A DNA stretch of 64,000 nt from AP-15 sp963701815 (GCA_963701815.1 CAVPBN010000046.1:257644-321643), one strand, 5' to 3'. Shown: positions 1-9,167, numbered from the stretch's first letter. Program-made: numbers and translations. Notes: a model not told the origin generated them from the letters alone.

Positions 1-1008
1 ATCGTCGTCGATCCGTCCTTTATCCCGCTGCGGCGCACGCAGGGCGCGATCTACCGGTTGTGGACCGGGGCGTTGTGGGCCGAGGGCCCGGCCTGGTCGA
101 GCCAGGGCCAGTACCTCGTCTTCAGCGATGTCTCGGGCAATGTGCAATACCGCTACATCTGGGACGACGGCCGGGTGACGGCGTTCCGCCGCCCGTCCTA
201 CAACACCAACGGCAATTCGTTCGACTATCAGGGCCGCCAGCTCTCGTGCGAGGATTTCAACCGCCGCGTCGTGCGCTGGGAGCATGACGGCTCGGTGAAG
301 GTGATCGCCGATTCGTATCAGGGCAAGCCGCTCAACTCGCCAAACGATTTGGTGCCGCATCCGGACGGCAGCATCTGGTTCACCGACCCGCCCTATGGCG
401 ATTCGATCCCCGAGGGGCACCCCGACGAGGCCGGCGGCCCGACCAATCCGCAAGGCATCCTCAACCCGCTGATCGGCGCCGAGAACGCCGGCGCGATCGG
501 CGGCAAGAAGCGCGAATTGCCGAACGCCGTCTACCGCTGGGACCCGAGCGGCAAGCTCGAAGTGGCGATCACCGAAGAGCAATTGCCCGACCCCAACGGC
601 ATCTGCTTTTCGCCCGACCACAAGATCCTTTACGTGATCAGCACCGGCAAGGGCCCGGGCGACACCGGCCCCGGCGGCAAGCGGCTGATCTTTGCCTTCG
701 ACATGCAGGGCACCAAGCCCGCCAACCAGCGCGTGTTCAGCGACACCACCGTGGACGGCGTCAAATGCGGCCCCGACGGCATGCGCGCGGATGTGCTGGG
801 CAATCTGTGGTGCGGCTCGAATGCACCGCTCGGCTATGCCGGCGTCCTGGTGTACAACCCGGCGGGCAAGCTGATCGGCCGCATTCGGCTCCCCGAAGTA
901 TGCGCCAACGTCGCCTTTGGCGGGCCCAAGCGCGACCGCCTGTTCATGGCCGCGAGCCAATCGCTCTACATGCTCGAAGTCGCGATCCAGGGCGCCGCAC
1001 CGGGCTGA
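1..1008 (+). CDS. SMP-30/gluconolactonase family sugar-lactone hydrolase, 5' truncated by window edge
   Basis: The frame is open from base 1, so the gene starts upstream of the window; 335 codons are visible. The sequence reads as a six-bladed beta-propeller of the SMP-30/gluconolactonase/LRE family. The three usual metal-ligand contexts are present: Glu in AEGPAW near the start, Asn in DPNGICF in the middle, and Asp in PDGMRAD near the end. A NSPNDL..PDGSIWFTDPPYG segment is also typical. The family hydrolyses sugar lactones such as gluconolactone; substrate is not decidable here. The missing N-terminus means I cannot say whether it is exported. It is followed 84 bp later by a small secreted protein. 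Confidence 0.85.
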   Translation: MVVDPSFIPLRRTQGAIYRLWTGALWAEGPAWSSQGQYLVFSDVSGNVQYRYIWDDGRVTAFRRPSYNTNGNSFDYQGRQLSCEDFNRRVVRWEHDGSVKVIADSYQGKPLNSPNDLVPHPDGSIWFTDPPYGDSIPEGHPDEAGGPTNPQGILNPLIGAENAGAIGGKKRELPNAVYRWDPSGKLEVAITEEQLPDPNGICFSPDHKILYVISTGKGPGDTGPGGKRLIFAFDMQGTKPANQRVFSDTTVDGVKCGPDGMRADVLGNLWCGSNAPLGYAGVLVYNPAGKLIGRIRLPEVCANVAFGGPKRDRLFMAASQSLYMLEVAIQGAAPG

Positions 1009-1092
1009 CCGCCGGATCTGCGCCGACGGGTCTTGCAACCGCGGCCATCGAGGCGCATCGGTAGGCGCGTTTATTATTGGGGGTTACCCGGG

Positions 1093-1554
1093 ATGTCGCC
1101 ATCTGTCGTCTGGGCCGGCCGGTCGGCCGCCGCCCTAGTGTTGGGTGCGTTGCTGCTCGCGCCCGATTGCGCGCCGCGGGCGGCGCCGCTGTCGCCGGCC
1201 GAAGCCGGCGCGCCTGCCGGAGGACCGCTGCTGGTGCAGGCGGCGCCGAGCGGGCCTCAGAATGTCGAGACCAGCATCGCCCAGCTGCGCCAGCACCTGC
1301 AGATCACACCGGCGCAGCAGCCGCAATTCGAGGCGGTCGCCGCGGTCATGCGCGAAAACTCTCAGGCCCCGGCCGGCGCAACGCCGGCATCGACCGCTTC
1401 GGCGGTCGATGCTCTGCGCTTTGCGATCCGATCCGAGCAGCAGGATCTGGCCGGCTTGCAGCGGCTGCTGCCGGCGCTCCAGACGCTCTACGCGACGTTG
1501 TCGCCGGCGCAGCGGCACGCCGCCGACCTGTTTTTCCGCCAAGGCCCCGGCTGA
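1093..1554 (+). CDS. Small secreted Spy/CpxP-like (LTXXQ-motif) protein
   Basis: This 153-residue protein starts at ATG 1093, where a hydrophobic N-terminal segment (VVWAGRSAAALVLGALLLA) looks like a signal peptide. The mature part has an ITPAQQPQFEAV segment and a second LSPAQRHAADLFF segment near the C-terminus. This pair of L/I-x-P-A-Q helices is characteristic of the Spy/CpxP LTXXQ superfamily of periplasmic proteins. Known members act as periplasmic chaperones or stress sensors; a role here is inference. The earlier in-frame start at 1033 would put extra residues ahead of the signal peptide and is less likely. Confidence 0.6.
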   Translation: MSPSVVWAGRSAAALVLGALLLAPDCAPRAAPLSPAEAGAPAGGPLLVQAAPSGPQNVETSIAQLRQHLQITPAQQPQFEAVAAVMRENSQAPAGATPASTASAVDALRFAIRSEQQDLAGLQRLLPALQTLYATLSPAQRHAADLFFRQGPG

Positions 1555-1593
1555 GACCGTCACAGTGCAGGCGGGCTCGGCGGCGCGACTTTC

Positions 1594-2355
1594 TCAGCCC
1601 GGTTGCGCCAGCCGCTGCAACAGCGCCTGCGCCGCCGCCGGGGCGCGGACCTTGCCGCCATTGATGAAATAAACGAAGCAATCGCAGGCATGGCTCCGCG
1701 ACAGCTCTTGCAGTTCCTGCGCCTTTGCGTCGAGGGCCGCCGAAGGGTATCCGAGCGGCTCCTCGACCGCGCAGCGCCGCAAGCGGGCGTAGATGAAATC
1801 GGCGGTGATTTCGGCGAAGGCCGGAAATTTGTCGTCGTCGACCCAGGCGAGCGCCACCCGATGCCGTCGGAGCAGATCAAAAAACGCAGCGGCGGCAAAG
1901 CTCGGGTGGCGGACCTCGACGACATGGCGCAGGGCGCGGCCGTCGCGTTCGCGCGGCAGCAATTCGAGGAAGGCGGCAAAGGCGGCCTCGTCGAACGCCT
2001 GGGTCGGTGCAAACTGCCACAGTATCGGACCCAGCTTGTCGCCGAGTTCGAGCAGTCCGCTGGCGAAAAACCGGTCGAGCGCCGGACCCATCGCCGCCAG
2101 GTCGCGGCGGTGCGTCACAAAACGCGGCCCTTTAAGCGAAAAGACGAAATCCGCCGGGGTCTCGTCATGCCAGCGGCGAAAGCTGGCCGGCTTTTGCAGC
2201 CCGTAGAAGGTGCCGTTGATCTCGATCGCGGTGACCCGGCGGCTGGCGAACGCCAGTTCTCCGGCCTGGGTCAGGCCCTTCGGGTAGAACGTGCCGCGCC
2301 ACGGCGGATATACCCAACCGCCGATCCCGATCCGGATTTTCGGCGCGGCGTTCAT
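1594..2355 (-). CDS. DUF72 family protein
   Basis: Starts at ATG 2355, which overlaps the stop of the upstream hydrolase by 4 bp (ATGA), so the two are probably translationally coupled. The 253-residue product begins MNAAPKIRIGIGGWVYPPW and continues with FYPKGL, EINGTFYG, ETPADFVFSLKGPRFVTH and GPILWQFAP, the hallmark segments of DUF72, a TIM-barrel-like domain. A longer reading frame continues upstream to 2736 but that part is the shadow of the hydrolase. Function of DUF72 proteins is unknown. Confidence 0.85.
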   Translation of the reverse strand: MNAAPKIRIGIGGWVYPPWRGTFYPKGLTQAGELAFASRRVTAIEINGTFYGLQKPASFRRWHDETPADFVFSLKGPRFVTHRRDLAAMGPALDRFFASGLLELGDKLGPILWQFAPTQAFDEAAFAAFLELLPRERDGRALRHVVEVRHPSFAAAAFFDLLRRHRVALAWVDDDKFPAFAEITADFIYARLRRCAVEEPLGYPSAALDAKAQELQELSRSHACDCFVYFINGGKVRAPAAAQALLQRLAQPG

Positions 2356-4163
2356 CGACTTCCCGCGCCACGGCTCGGCAGCACCGGCAATTCGACAAAG
2401 GACGGCGTCGACGCGGCGTGATGGACGGTGTTCGTCGCGATGCGGATGTCGGCGTCGCAATCTTTCGCCAGCACCGGGTTGCCGCTGTTGGTGTTGCGGG
2501 CGCGACGCGGGAAATTGCTGCTGGTCACGTCGATTTCGATCCGGTGGCCGGCGCCGAAGCTGTGATGGATGTCGCCGAGACCGATGGTCAGCCGCTCGAC
2601 CCGTCCCGCGATCAATGGCCGGGGCTCGCCCGACGGATCGCGGTACAATGCCCGGACCACTCCGTCCATCAGCAGCATTGCCCGCCCGTCGGGCAGCTTG
2701 TCGATCAGCTTGACGATGAAGTCGGTGTCCGGGCAATCCGATCCGACGTGCAACGTCGCCCGGACGTTGCCGGCGATGGTCAGCGCCTCGGGCAACGGCT
2801 CGCTGCGGTAGATCAGACCGTAATCGGGCAGGGCGCGGGCCGGGTTCTGGTCGCGCGAGCCGGCGTCGATCAGCATGTTGCGCCCGCCGAGGCTGGGGAT
2901 CGGCCGGCGCGGGTCATAGCGATAGCTGCGCTCCGCCCCGCCCGGTCGATCGGGGCCTGGCCGATCCGGCGCGAGGCGGCCGTCGCCGCACAGATAAAGA
3001 CGCTGCGGCGCGATGCCCGGCGGCGGCCAGCGCTCGGCATGCCGCCAATCGTCGGCAATGTATCGGGCCGCATCGGCGACCCAGGCGCACGGCGAATAAA
3101 ACACCGCCGGCTCGTCGACGATGGCGGCCGGCATCCCCCTCAGCCAATGGTCGAACCATTCGAAATACGGGTCGCGCGGCCAGAAATTGTCGGCGTAGAC
3201 GAAATAATGCTCGTTCGGGCCGACCCAAAGTTTCTGGGTCCCGGTGCGGGCCTGAATCTCGTTGAAGGCGGCGATCACGCTGGTCTGAAAGATGTCGAAC
3301 CAGGTGGTGACGTGAAAGCCGGGGATCTCGATCGTCCGGCGGAAATCATGGGCTGCCCGGAACCGGTCCGGCGCCGGATGACTGAGGATCTCGTCGAGGA
3401 AGGGCTGCCAGAGCGCGAAATCCGGGTAATTGGCCAATGGCAGGCGCAGCCAGTCGGCCGAACCGACAAAGGGCGGATCGGCATGCCGCGCGGCATCGAG
3501 CCGGGCATAGCGCGCGGCGGCCGAGGCGGCGGCGGCGTCGAGCTCGCCCGCGGCAATCCCGGACCGCCGCATGACCGCCTCGCGATGCGACGCCGACAAG
3601 CCCGGGATGTTGCGCGCGACCCATAGCCACAACCGCTCCATCTCGATCGACTGGCCTTCGTAGACGACATCGTCGTAGATGCTCGAACCGCCGGCCTGGA
3701 CGAAAAGGGCGCGCAGGCTCGGGTGCCGGGTCGCGGCTGCGGCATAGGCGGTGGTGGCCCCGGCCGACGAGCCGGACACGCCGACCCGCTGATTGGTCCA
3801 GGGCTGGCCGGCAATCCATTCGAGCGTGTCATGGCCGTCGGCCATATCGTCGGCATAGACCCGGTCCTCGCCCTCGGAGCCGTGCCGGCCGCGGGTGTCC
3901 TGATAAACCGCGGCATAGCCGCGCGCGACGATGTTCTGCCAGCCGCGCAGGATCGAACCGCGCAGCGGCTCCGCCGGGTTCGGCAGCCACGCCCGAGCGC
4001 AGTCTCTGCGGTCGGCGGCGTCGGCGGCGGCGATGCCGTAGGGCGTGCGGTGCAGGATTACCGGCCATTGCGGTCCGCCGGTCCCGGGCAGAAACACGAA
4101 GGTGTTGAGCCGGACGCCGTCGCGCATCGGCAGCATGATCTGAAACCGGCGGGCAGCACCCAT
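2352..4163 (-). CDS. CocE/NonD family alpha/beta hydrolase (X-Pro dipeptidyl-peptidase S15-like)
   Basis: About 603 residues from ATG 4163, preceded by a GGGG run; a TTG at 4199 is an alternative start. The N-terminal domain has LPMRDGVRLNTFVFLP, a catalytic-serine elbow VGVSGSSAG, an Asp context TTWFDIFQ and a His context WVGPNEHYF followed by WFDHWLRG. These are the order and spacing expected for Ser-Asp-His of CocE/NonD hydrolases. The C-terminal part, with SDFP-like DTDFIVKLIDKLPDG and GHRIEIDVTSSNFPR, is the jelly-roll domain PepX_C. Family members cleave esters or acylated peptides (cocaine esterase, glutaryl-7-ACA acylase); substrate unknown. Coupled to the downstream DUF72 gene. Confidence 0.85.
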   Translation of the reverse strand: MGAARRFQIMLPMRDGVRLNTFVFLPGTGGPQWPVILHRTPYGIAAADAADRRDCARAWLPNPAEPLRGSILRGWQNIVARGYAAVYQDTRGRHGSEGEDRVYADDMADGHDTLEWIAGQPWTNQRVGVSGSSAGATTAYAAAATRHPSLRALFVQAGGSSIYDDVVYEGQSIEMERLWLWVARNIPGLSASHREAVMRRSGIAAGELDAAAASAAARYARLDAARHADPPFVGSADWLRLPLANYPDFALWQPFLDEILSHPAPDRFRAAHDFRRTIEIPGFHVTTWFDIFQTSVIAAFNEIQARTGTQKLWVGPNEHYFVYADNFWPRDPYFEWFDHWLRGMPAAIVDEPAVFYSPCAWVADAARYIADDWRHAERWPPPGIAPQRLYLCGDGRLAPDRPGPDRPGGAERSYRYDPRRPIPSLGGRNMLIDAGSRDQNPARALPDYGLIYRSEPLPEALTIAGNVRATLHVGSDCPDTDFIVKLIDKLPDGRAMLLMDGVVRALYRDPSGEPRPLIAGRVERLTIGLGDIHHSFGAGHRIEIDVTSSNFPRRARNTNSGNPVLAKDCDADIRIATNTVHHAASTPSFVELPVLPSRGAGSR

Positions 4164-4214
4164 CCCCCGATGATAATCCTTGCCGCAGCAGCCGGGCAAC
4201 GCCGCCGGCTGACG

Positions 4215-4754
4215 TCAAGCCAGAGGTTCGAGCGAGCCGTCGAGCGCCATCAGCCCGGTCTCGACCGCGAATTGCGGGTGGCGCCGGTGCAGTTCCAGGC
4301 GGAATTCGGCGAGCACCTTCTTGTGCGTCGCGGTCTCGGCCGCGGGCGTCGCAATGCTCTCGTCCCCATAAGCGATCCTGGCGGCGCCGCAATCGCGATG
4401 GTCGATCACGATGACCCGGTTGATGCGGTGCAGTTGCAGCGAGCTGCCGAGATTGTCCCAAAAGGTCTGGCGCCACGCTGCAAACCGCGGAGCAACGACG
4501 GCGATGGCGGCGCCGGCGATCACAAACTGACTGTACCTGCCGGTCAGCCCGCGCCCGTCCATGTATTTGTAGACCGGCGCCACCAGGCGCGGGTCGATGC
4601 AGGACAGCAGCATCGCTTCGTAGTTTCCCGGGGCCGCCGCGGCCATGACCGGGAGCGATGACGCCACTGCGGCGATCCCCGCCGATTGCAACAGACGCCG
4701 CCGCCCAATGTCGGCGGGGGGCAGGCCGCCGCCGCACGCACAGAAACCTGTCAT
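4215..4754 (-). CDS. Tat-exported beta-carbonic-anhydrase-like protein
   Basis: 179 residues from ATG 4754, chosen because GAGGAGCG lies just upstream; the TTG at 4769 lacks this. A twin-arginine signal (GRRRLLQSAGIAAVASSLP) is followed by a short zinc-site protein. LLSCIDPRL supplies the Cys-x-Asp-x-Arg motif, and VIDHRDCGAA supplies the His-x-x-Cys motif, matching the beta-class carbonic anhydrase zinc ligands. Export through Tat fits a periplasmic, folded metalloprotein. The protein is short for a full beta-carbonic anhydrase, so enzymatic activity is not assured. Confidence 0.7.
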   Translation of the reverse strand: MTGFCACGGGLPPADIGRRRLLQSAGIAAVASSLPVMAAAAPGNYEAMLLSCIDPRLVAPVYKYMDGRGLTGRYSQFVIAGAAIAVVAPRFAAWRQTFWDNLGSSLQLHRINRVIVIDHRDCGAARIAYGDESIATPAAETATHKKVLAEFRLELHRRHPQFAVETGLMALDGSLEPLA

Positions 4755-4788
4755 TCGCTCGCTCCTCAAAATTGGTTGGGTCGGGTGG

Positions 4789-5772
4789 TCAGGGAACCAG
4801 CACGGCCGCGCCTTGCAGTCGGCCGTGCCGCAGATCGGCGAGCGCCTCGTTGGCCTGCGCCAGCGGATAGGCGGTCGTCATCGTCGCGACCCCCGCCCGT
4901 GGCGCCAATGCCAGAAATTCCTCGGCGTCGCGTCGGGTCAGATTGGCAACCGAGCGCAGCGCTCGTTCTCCCCACAGCAGGCGATAGGGGAAGGACGGGA
5001 TGTCGCTCATATGGATCCCGCCGCAGACGACGGTGCCGCCCTTCCGGGTGGCGGCGAGCGCCGCCGGCACCAGCCCGCCGACCGGCGCGAAGATCAGCGC
5101 CGCGTCGAGCGGCTCGGGCGGCGCCTCGGTCGAATCTCCGGCCCATTCGGCGCCGAGCCGGCGGGCAAAATCCTGCGCCGCGCGATCGCCCGGGCGGGTG
5201 AAGGCGAAAACCAGGCGGCCCTGATGGCGCGCCACCTGGGCAACGATATGGGCGGCGGCGCCGAACCCGTAGATGCCGATCCGTCCGGCCTCGCCGGCCA
5301 GGCGCAGGCTGCGATAGCCGATCAGACCGGCGCACAGCAGCGGGGCCGCCTCGACATCGCCGTAGCGCGGATCGATCGCAAAGCAATAGCGCTGGTCGGC
5401 GAGCGTCATCTCGGCATAGCCGCCATCGATCTGGTAGCCGGTAAAGCGGGCCCGGTCGCACAAATTCTCGTGCCCGCCGCGGCAGTAATCGCAAACCCCG
5501 CAGGTCCAGCCGAGCCACGGCACCCCAACCCGATCGCCGATCGCAAACCGGTCGACCTCGGCGCCGCGCTCGACGATCGTGCCGACGATCTCGTGGCCGG
5601 GGACCAGCGGCAGTTTTGCGGCGGCGAGGTCGCCATCGACGATATGCAGATCGGTCCGGCAGACGGCACAGGCATGCACCTTGATCAGCACCTGCTGCGG
5701 GCCCGGGCGGGGTGTCGGCAGCTCCTCGGCGGCGAGCGGCCCCCCGGCCGCCCTGATCAGCTGAGCACGCAT
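4789..5772 (-). CDS. Zinc-dependent alcohol dehydrogenase (MDR superfamily)
   Basis: 327 residues from ATG 5772 (MRAQLIRAAGG); the frame extends upstream to 5814 without support. Catalytic-zinc ligands are visible in HACAVCRTDLH and PGHE, and structural-zinc cysteines in CGVCDYC..GHENLC. The nucleotide-binding fold has GIYGFGAAAH in place of the usual GxGxxG. The C-terminal KGGTVVCGGIHMSDIPSFPY is typical of zinc-binding alcohol dehydrogenase family proteins. It oxidises a primary alcohol or reduces an aldehyde using NAD(P); the precise substrate is unknown. It is 34 bp upstream of the carbonic-anhydrase-like gene on the same strand. Confidence 0.85.
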   Translation of the reverse strand: MRAQLIRAAGGPLAAEELPTPRPGPQQVLIKVHACAVCRTDLHIVDGDLAAAKLPLVPGHEIVGTIVERGAEVDRFAIGDRVGVPWLGWTCGVCDYCRGGHENLCDRARFTGYQIDGGYAEMTLADQRYCFAIDPRYGDVEAAPLLCAGLIGYRSLRLAGEAGRIGIYGFGAAAHIVAQVARHQGRLVFAFTRPGDRAAQDFARRLGAEWAGDSTEAPPEPLDAALIFAPVGGLVPAALAATRKGGTVVCGGIHMSDIPSFPYRLLWGERALRSVANLTRRDAEEFLALAPRAGVATMTTAYPLAQANEALADLRHGRLQGAAVLVP

Positions 5773-5843
5773 CGCGGTCCTTCCCGGTCTTCCCATTTCG
5801 CGCGGGATTTGCATTAGCCGCGCCGCCCGGCAATATCGCGGCC

Positions 5844-6179
5844 ATGCGCCGCTTTTTCCTGAGCCGACTGTCCGCCGTGTCGGCCCTCCTTGCTCTCGGC
5901 TTTGCCGGGATCGTCGGTGCCGGGTGCAGTCTCGTACCGAGCGGCGGCATGGCTGATCGCTGTGCCGATCTGATGCAGCGAGCTTATCCCGGCGCCGCTT
6001 TCGACATCGTTAAAAGCGAAGCGACCGCAACCAGCATTACCACGATCCTCGCCCGGGTCGAAGCGGTGCGGCGCGACCTGCCGCCCGACACCCCGCTCCG
6101 CCGCGATGTGGCGGTCGAATGCCGGTTCGACAACAACATTTTGACCGGGTTCCGCTGGGCCAAAGGACCGAACCGTTGA
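5844..6179 (+). CDS. Small putative lipoprotein
   Basis: 111 residues, no recognisable domain. The N-terminus (RRFFLSRLSAVSALLALGF) is a clear signal sequence. It is followed by IVGAGCSLVPSGG, which resembles a lipobox with Cys as the lipidation residue, although the -3 position is Gly rather than Leu. Two further cysteines (ADRC, VECRF) could form a disulfide. It is divergent from the alcohol dehydrogenase at 4789-5772, with 71 bp between start codons. Function unknown. Confidence 0.55.
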   Translation: MRRFFLSRLSAVSALLALGFAGIVGAGCSLVPSGGMADRCADLMQRAYPGAAFDIVKSEATATSITTILARVEAVRRDLPPDTPLRRDVAVECRFDNNILTGFRWAKGPNR

Positions 6180-6290
6180 AGAAAATCCGCCGATGCGGCG
6201 ATCGGGCTGGCACCTTCGGCCCGCTCTCGTTCATACTTCGGCGATCGGCCGTGCCCAGCACGAAACCGCGGCGCGGGAGGAAGATCCAGC

Positions 6291-7139
6291 ATGGACATTA
6301 AACCAGGGCGTGACGGCAGGCCCAACCGGCGATGGCCCGATCGAGACTGGCCCCGCCGGGGCGCGTCCATTCCCGACTCGCCCGCGCCCGGCGACGGCCT
6401 CCTCGCTCCGTTGCATCAGTTCTTTGCGACCTCGCCGGTCGCCTGCCCCTACATCGCCGGCCGGGCCGAGCGCAAGCTGATCGTCGAATTAGCCGGCGGC
6501 GGCGCCGAATTCTTCTATGACGATCTGTCGCGCGCCGGGTTTCGCCGCAGCCATCGCTATGCCTACCGCCCCGCCTGTCGCGGCTGCACCTCCTGCGTGC
6601 CGGTGCGCATCGCTGTCGATCGCTTCAGCCACACCCGTTCGATGCGGCGCATTCGCAACGCCAACCGCGACCTCGGCGCGGCCTTTGTCGGGGCCCACGC
6701 CACGCCGGAACAGTTCCAGCTGTTTTCGGCCTATCAGCGGACCCGACACGGCGACAGCGAAATGGCCTCGATGAATTACGGCGATTACCGCGGCATGGTC
6801 GAAGGCAGCCCGGTGCGGACCCGAATCGTCGAGTTCCGCGACGGCGCCGGCGATCTGGTCGCGGCATCGCTGATCGATCTCCTCGATGACGGCGTCTCTG
6901 CCGTCTACAGCTTTTTTGATCCAGCCCAGCCCAAGCGCGGTCTCGGCAGCTGGAGCATCCTGTGGTTGGTCGACGAATGCCGACGCCGCGAGCGGCAATA
7001 CGTTTATCTCGGATATTGGATCGCCGACAGCTCGAAGATGGCCTACAAGGCCCGCTTTCCGGCGCTCGAGCGGCTGACCGCCGGCGGTTGGACCGATTTC
7101 GCACCGTCGCCGGAACTCTACCAGACTGCGGCCGATTAG
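6291..7139 (+). CDS. bpt: Aspartate/glutamate leucyltransferase (Bpt)
   Basis: 282 residues; ATG 6291 is preceded by GGGAGGAAG. Conserved blocks of the bacterial Bpt/Ate1 family are present in order: ACPYIAGRAERKLIVEL, AGFRRSHRYAYRPAC, CRGCTSCVPVRI, FSAYQRTRHGDSEM, YSFFDPAQPKRGLGSWSILW and YVYLGYWIADSSKMAYKARF. The enzyme transfers Leu from Leu-tRNA to N-terminal Asp/Glu of proteins, feeding them to ClpS-ClpAP in the N-degron pathway. An N-terminal extension of about 35 Pro/Arg-rich residues precedes the usual start of homology. The downstream lyase begins 18 bp later. Confidence 0.92.
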   Translation: MDIKPGRDGRPNRRWPDRDWPRRGASIPDSPAPGDGLLAPLHQFFATSPVACPYIAGRAERKLIVELAGGGAEFFYDDLSRAGFRRSHRYAYRPACRGCTSCVPVRIAVDRFSHTRSMRRIRNANRDLGAAFVGAHATPEQFQLFSAYQRTRHGDSEMASMNYGDYRGMVEGSPVRTRIVEFRDGAGDLVAASLIDLLDDGVSAVYSFFDPAQPKRGLGSWSILWLVDECRRRERQYVYLGYWIADSSKMAYKARFPALERLTAGGWTDFAPSPELYQTAAD

Positions 7140-7157
7140 TATCGCGGCGGGCGACCG

Positions 7158-8519
7158 ATGACGATCGGCATGCTCGACACGGCAATATTCGGCGACATGT
7201 TCGGCACCGCGGCGATGCGCGCGGTGTTTGGCGAGCGCGCTTTTTTGAACCGCTGCATCGAGGTCGAGGCGGCGCTGGCGCGGGCCCAGGGCCGGCTCGG
7301 CATCATCCCGGCCGAGGCCGCGGCGGCGATCTCGCGGGCGGCCGATCCGCCGCCGGATCTCGACTTGGCCCGCCTCAAGCACGAGACCGAGAATGTCGGC
7401 TACCCGATCCTGCCGTTGGTGCGCCAGCTGGCGCAGGCCGCCGGCGGGGCCGGGCGCTGGCTGCATTGGGGTGCGACGACCCAGGACATCATGGATACCG
7501 CCGCGGTCCTGCAGATCCGCGCCGGCCTGGCGTTGGTCGACGAGCACATGACGGCGGTGCGCGGCCATCTGGCGGACCTTGCCCGCACCCATCGCGACAC
7601 GCCGATGGCCGGTCGGACCCATCTGCAGCACGCGCTGCCGGTAACCTTCGGCTACAAGGCGGCGGTGTGGCTTTCCGCCCTCGACCGCCATGCCGACCGA
7701 CTCGGGGAGTTGCGGCCGCGGGTCTTGCTGGCGCAGTTCGGCGGCGCCGCCGGCACCCTCGCCTCGCTCGGCCGCGGCGAGCAGGTGGTCCGGAGCCGCA
7801 CCGAACTCGCCCGCGAACTCGGTCTCGGCGACCCGCCGATCACCTGGCATGTGGTCCGCGACGGCATCGCGGAAACCGTCCAGGTGCTGGCCATGTTGGC
7901 CGGGAGCCTCGCCAAGATCGCCTATGATGTGATGCTGATGTCGGCAACCGAGTTCGGTGAGGCGGCCGAGCCGTTCGTCGCCGGGCGCGGCTCGAGCTCT
8001 ACGATGCCGCAGAAGCGCAACCCGATCTCGTGCGAGCTGATCTTTGCCGCCGCCAAGGTGTTGCGCCAGCATGCGGGCTTGGCGCTCGACGCCCTGATCA
8101 CCGATTTCGAGCGGGCCACCGGGCCGTGGCATATCGAGTGGGTGGCGGTGCCGGAAGCCTTTGGCTACGCCGCCGGTGCGCTCAATCAGTCGCAGTTTCT
8201 CTTGGGCGGGCTGATCGTCGACGCCGGACGGATGGAGAAGAACCTCGGCATGACGCACGGGCTCATCGTCGCCGAGGCGGTGATGATGGGATTGGCTCCC
8301 CATACCGGGCGCAACGAGGCGCACGACCTCGTCTACGACGCCTGCCGCGCCGCGATCGAGAGCAACCGGTCTTTGCTCGACGTGCTGCTCGAAACCCCTG
8401 CGGTCGCCGGTCCGCTGGGCGCCGAAAAACTCCGGTCGCTGACCGACCCCGGCAACTATCTCGGCGCCGCTCCGGCCATGGTCGATCACCTGCTCGCCAC
8501 CCGCCGAACGCGGCGGTAG
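7158..8519 (+). CDS. Class-II fumarase/aspartase superfamily lyase (3-carboxy-cis,cis-muconate cycloisomerase / adenylosuccinate lyase-like)
   Basis: 453 residues with the superfamily signature GSSSTMPQKRNP near residue 280, the HWGATTQDIMDTA block near residue 110 and AGRTHLQHALPVTFGYK near residue 150. These match PcaB-type 3-carboxymuconate cycloisomerases more than adenylosuccinate lyase, and no other pur gene is near. PcaB acts in the beta-ketoadipate pathway, but no other pca gene is in the window, so a related lyase is possible. It may be co-transcribed with bpt. Confidence 0.8.
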   Translation: MTIGMLDTAIFGDMFGTAAMRAVFGERAFLNRCIEVEAALARAQGRLGIIPAEAAAAISRAADPPPDLDLARLKHETENVGYPILPLVRQLAQAAGGAGRWLHWGATTQDIMDTAAVLQIRAGLALVDEHMTAVRGHLADLARTHRDTPMAGRTHLQHALPVTFGYKAAVWLSALDRHADRLGELRPRVLLAQFGGAAGTLASLGRGEQVVRSRTELARELGLGDPPITWHVVRDGIAETVQVLAMLAGSLAKIAYDVMLMSATEFGEAAEPFVAGRGSSSTMPQKRNPISCELIFAAAKVLRQHAGLALDALITDFERATGPWHIEWVAVPEAFGYAAGALNQSQFLLGGLIVDAGRMEKNLGMTHGLIVAEAVMMGLAPHTGRNEAHDLVYDACRAAIESNRSLLDVLLETPAVAGPLGAEKLRSLTDPGNYLGAAPAMVDHLLATRRTRR

Positions 8520-8729
8520 GGCCTTGAGCGCGGTGGCTAGTCGAGGCGCTGGTCCGGCCGATGGGGCCCGCCCGAGGGTCCGCCGATTCGCCCCGCGACC
8601 GCAGCGCTCGCTATTGATCGGGGTACAAAAACCTTGCTCCGTCTAATTCAGCCGTAACAAATGTTTCAATTGCCTCACAAATGCCGTATCAGGGGGAACC
8701 AAAAGCAAGATGATGGGGGAATGGCGATC

Positions 8730-9167
8730 ATGAACAGCGAAGAAGCAGCAAAAAGCGCCAATTTGCGCCCGGTTGCGAAGATAATTGCCAGTTATGTGGG
8801 CAATCACATTCTAGCGCCCGATCAGCTCGCGGGTCTGATCGCGACGGTCGAACAGACCGTCCGGCGACTGGGCATGCCCGCCCAGCCGCAATTAGTGCGG
8901 ACGCCGGCAGTCCCGATCAAGCGGTCGGTCCAACACGATCACGTCGTGTGCCTCGAATGCGGCTTTAAGGGCAAGACGCTGAGGCGCCATCTCGGCACCC
9001 GGCACAATTTGCAGACCGCCGAATATTTGCAGCGGTGGAAGCTGCAGAGCGACCACCCGCTGACCGCTCCGGCCTACTCGGAACAGCGCTCGGCAATGGC
9101 CAAGGAACTCGGCCTCGGGCGCAAGCGCAGCCGGCCGCGCGGCCGGGCACGCCGCGCCGTCGGCTGA
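8730..9167 (+). CDS. MucR/Ros family zinc-finger transcriptional regulator
   Basis: 145 residues from ATG 8730. A GGGGGA run lies 10 bases before this codon, but abuts the alternative ATG 8721, so 8730 is favoured. N-terminal part LRPVAKIIASYVGNHIL..DQLAGLIATVEQTV is the conserved MucR helical region. HVVCLECGFKGKTLRRHLGTRH is the C2H2 zinc finger of the Ros/MucR family, followed by YLQRWKLQSDHPL and YSEQRSAMAKELGLGRK. MucR proteins bind AT-rich, T-rich sites and repress many genes in Alphaproteobacteria. It is preceded by about 200 bp without a gene and is convergent with 9205-9714. Confidence 0.9.
   Translation: MNSEEAAKSANLRPVAKIIASYVGNHILAPDQLAGLIATVEQTVRRLGMPAQPQLVRTPAVPIKRSVQHDHVVCLECGFKGKTLRRHLGTRHNLQTAEYLQRWKLQSDHPLTAPAYSEQRSAMAKELGLGRKRSRPRGRARRAVG

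Noticed and set aside
6489..8489. Long minus-strand open frame of 666 codons opposite bpt and the lyase gene
   Set aside because: It is the antisense shadow of two well-supported genes; composition is Arg/Gly/His-rich with no motif. Similar long shadows at 26474-28492, 45194-47620, 50990-53065 and 2418-3626 were rejected for the same reason.
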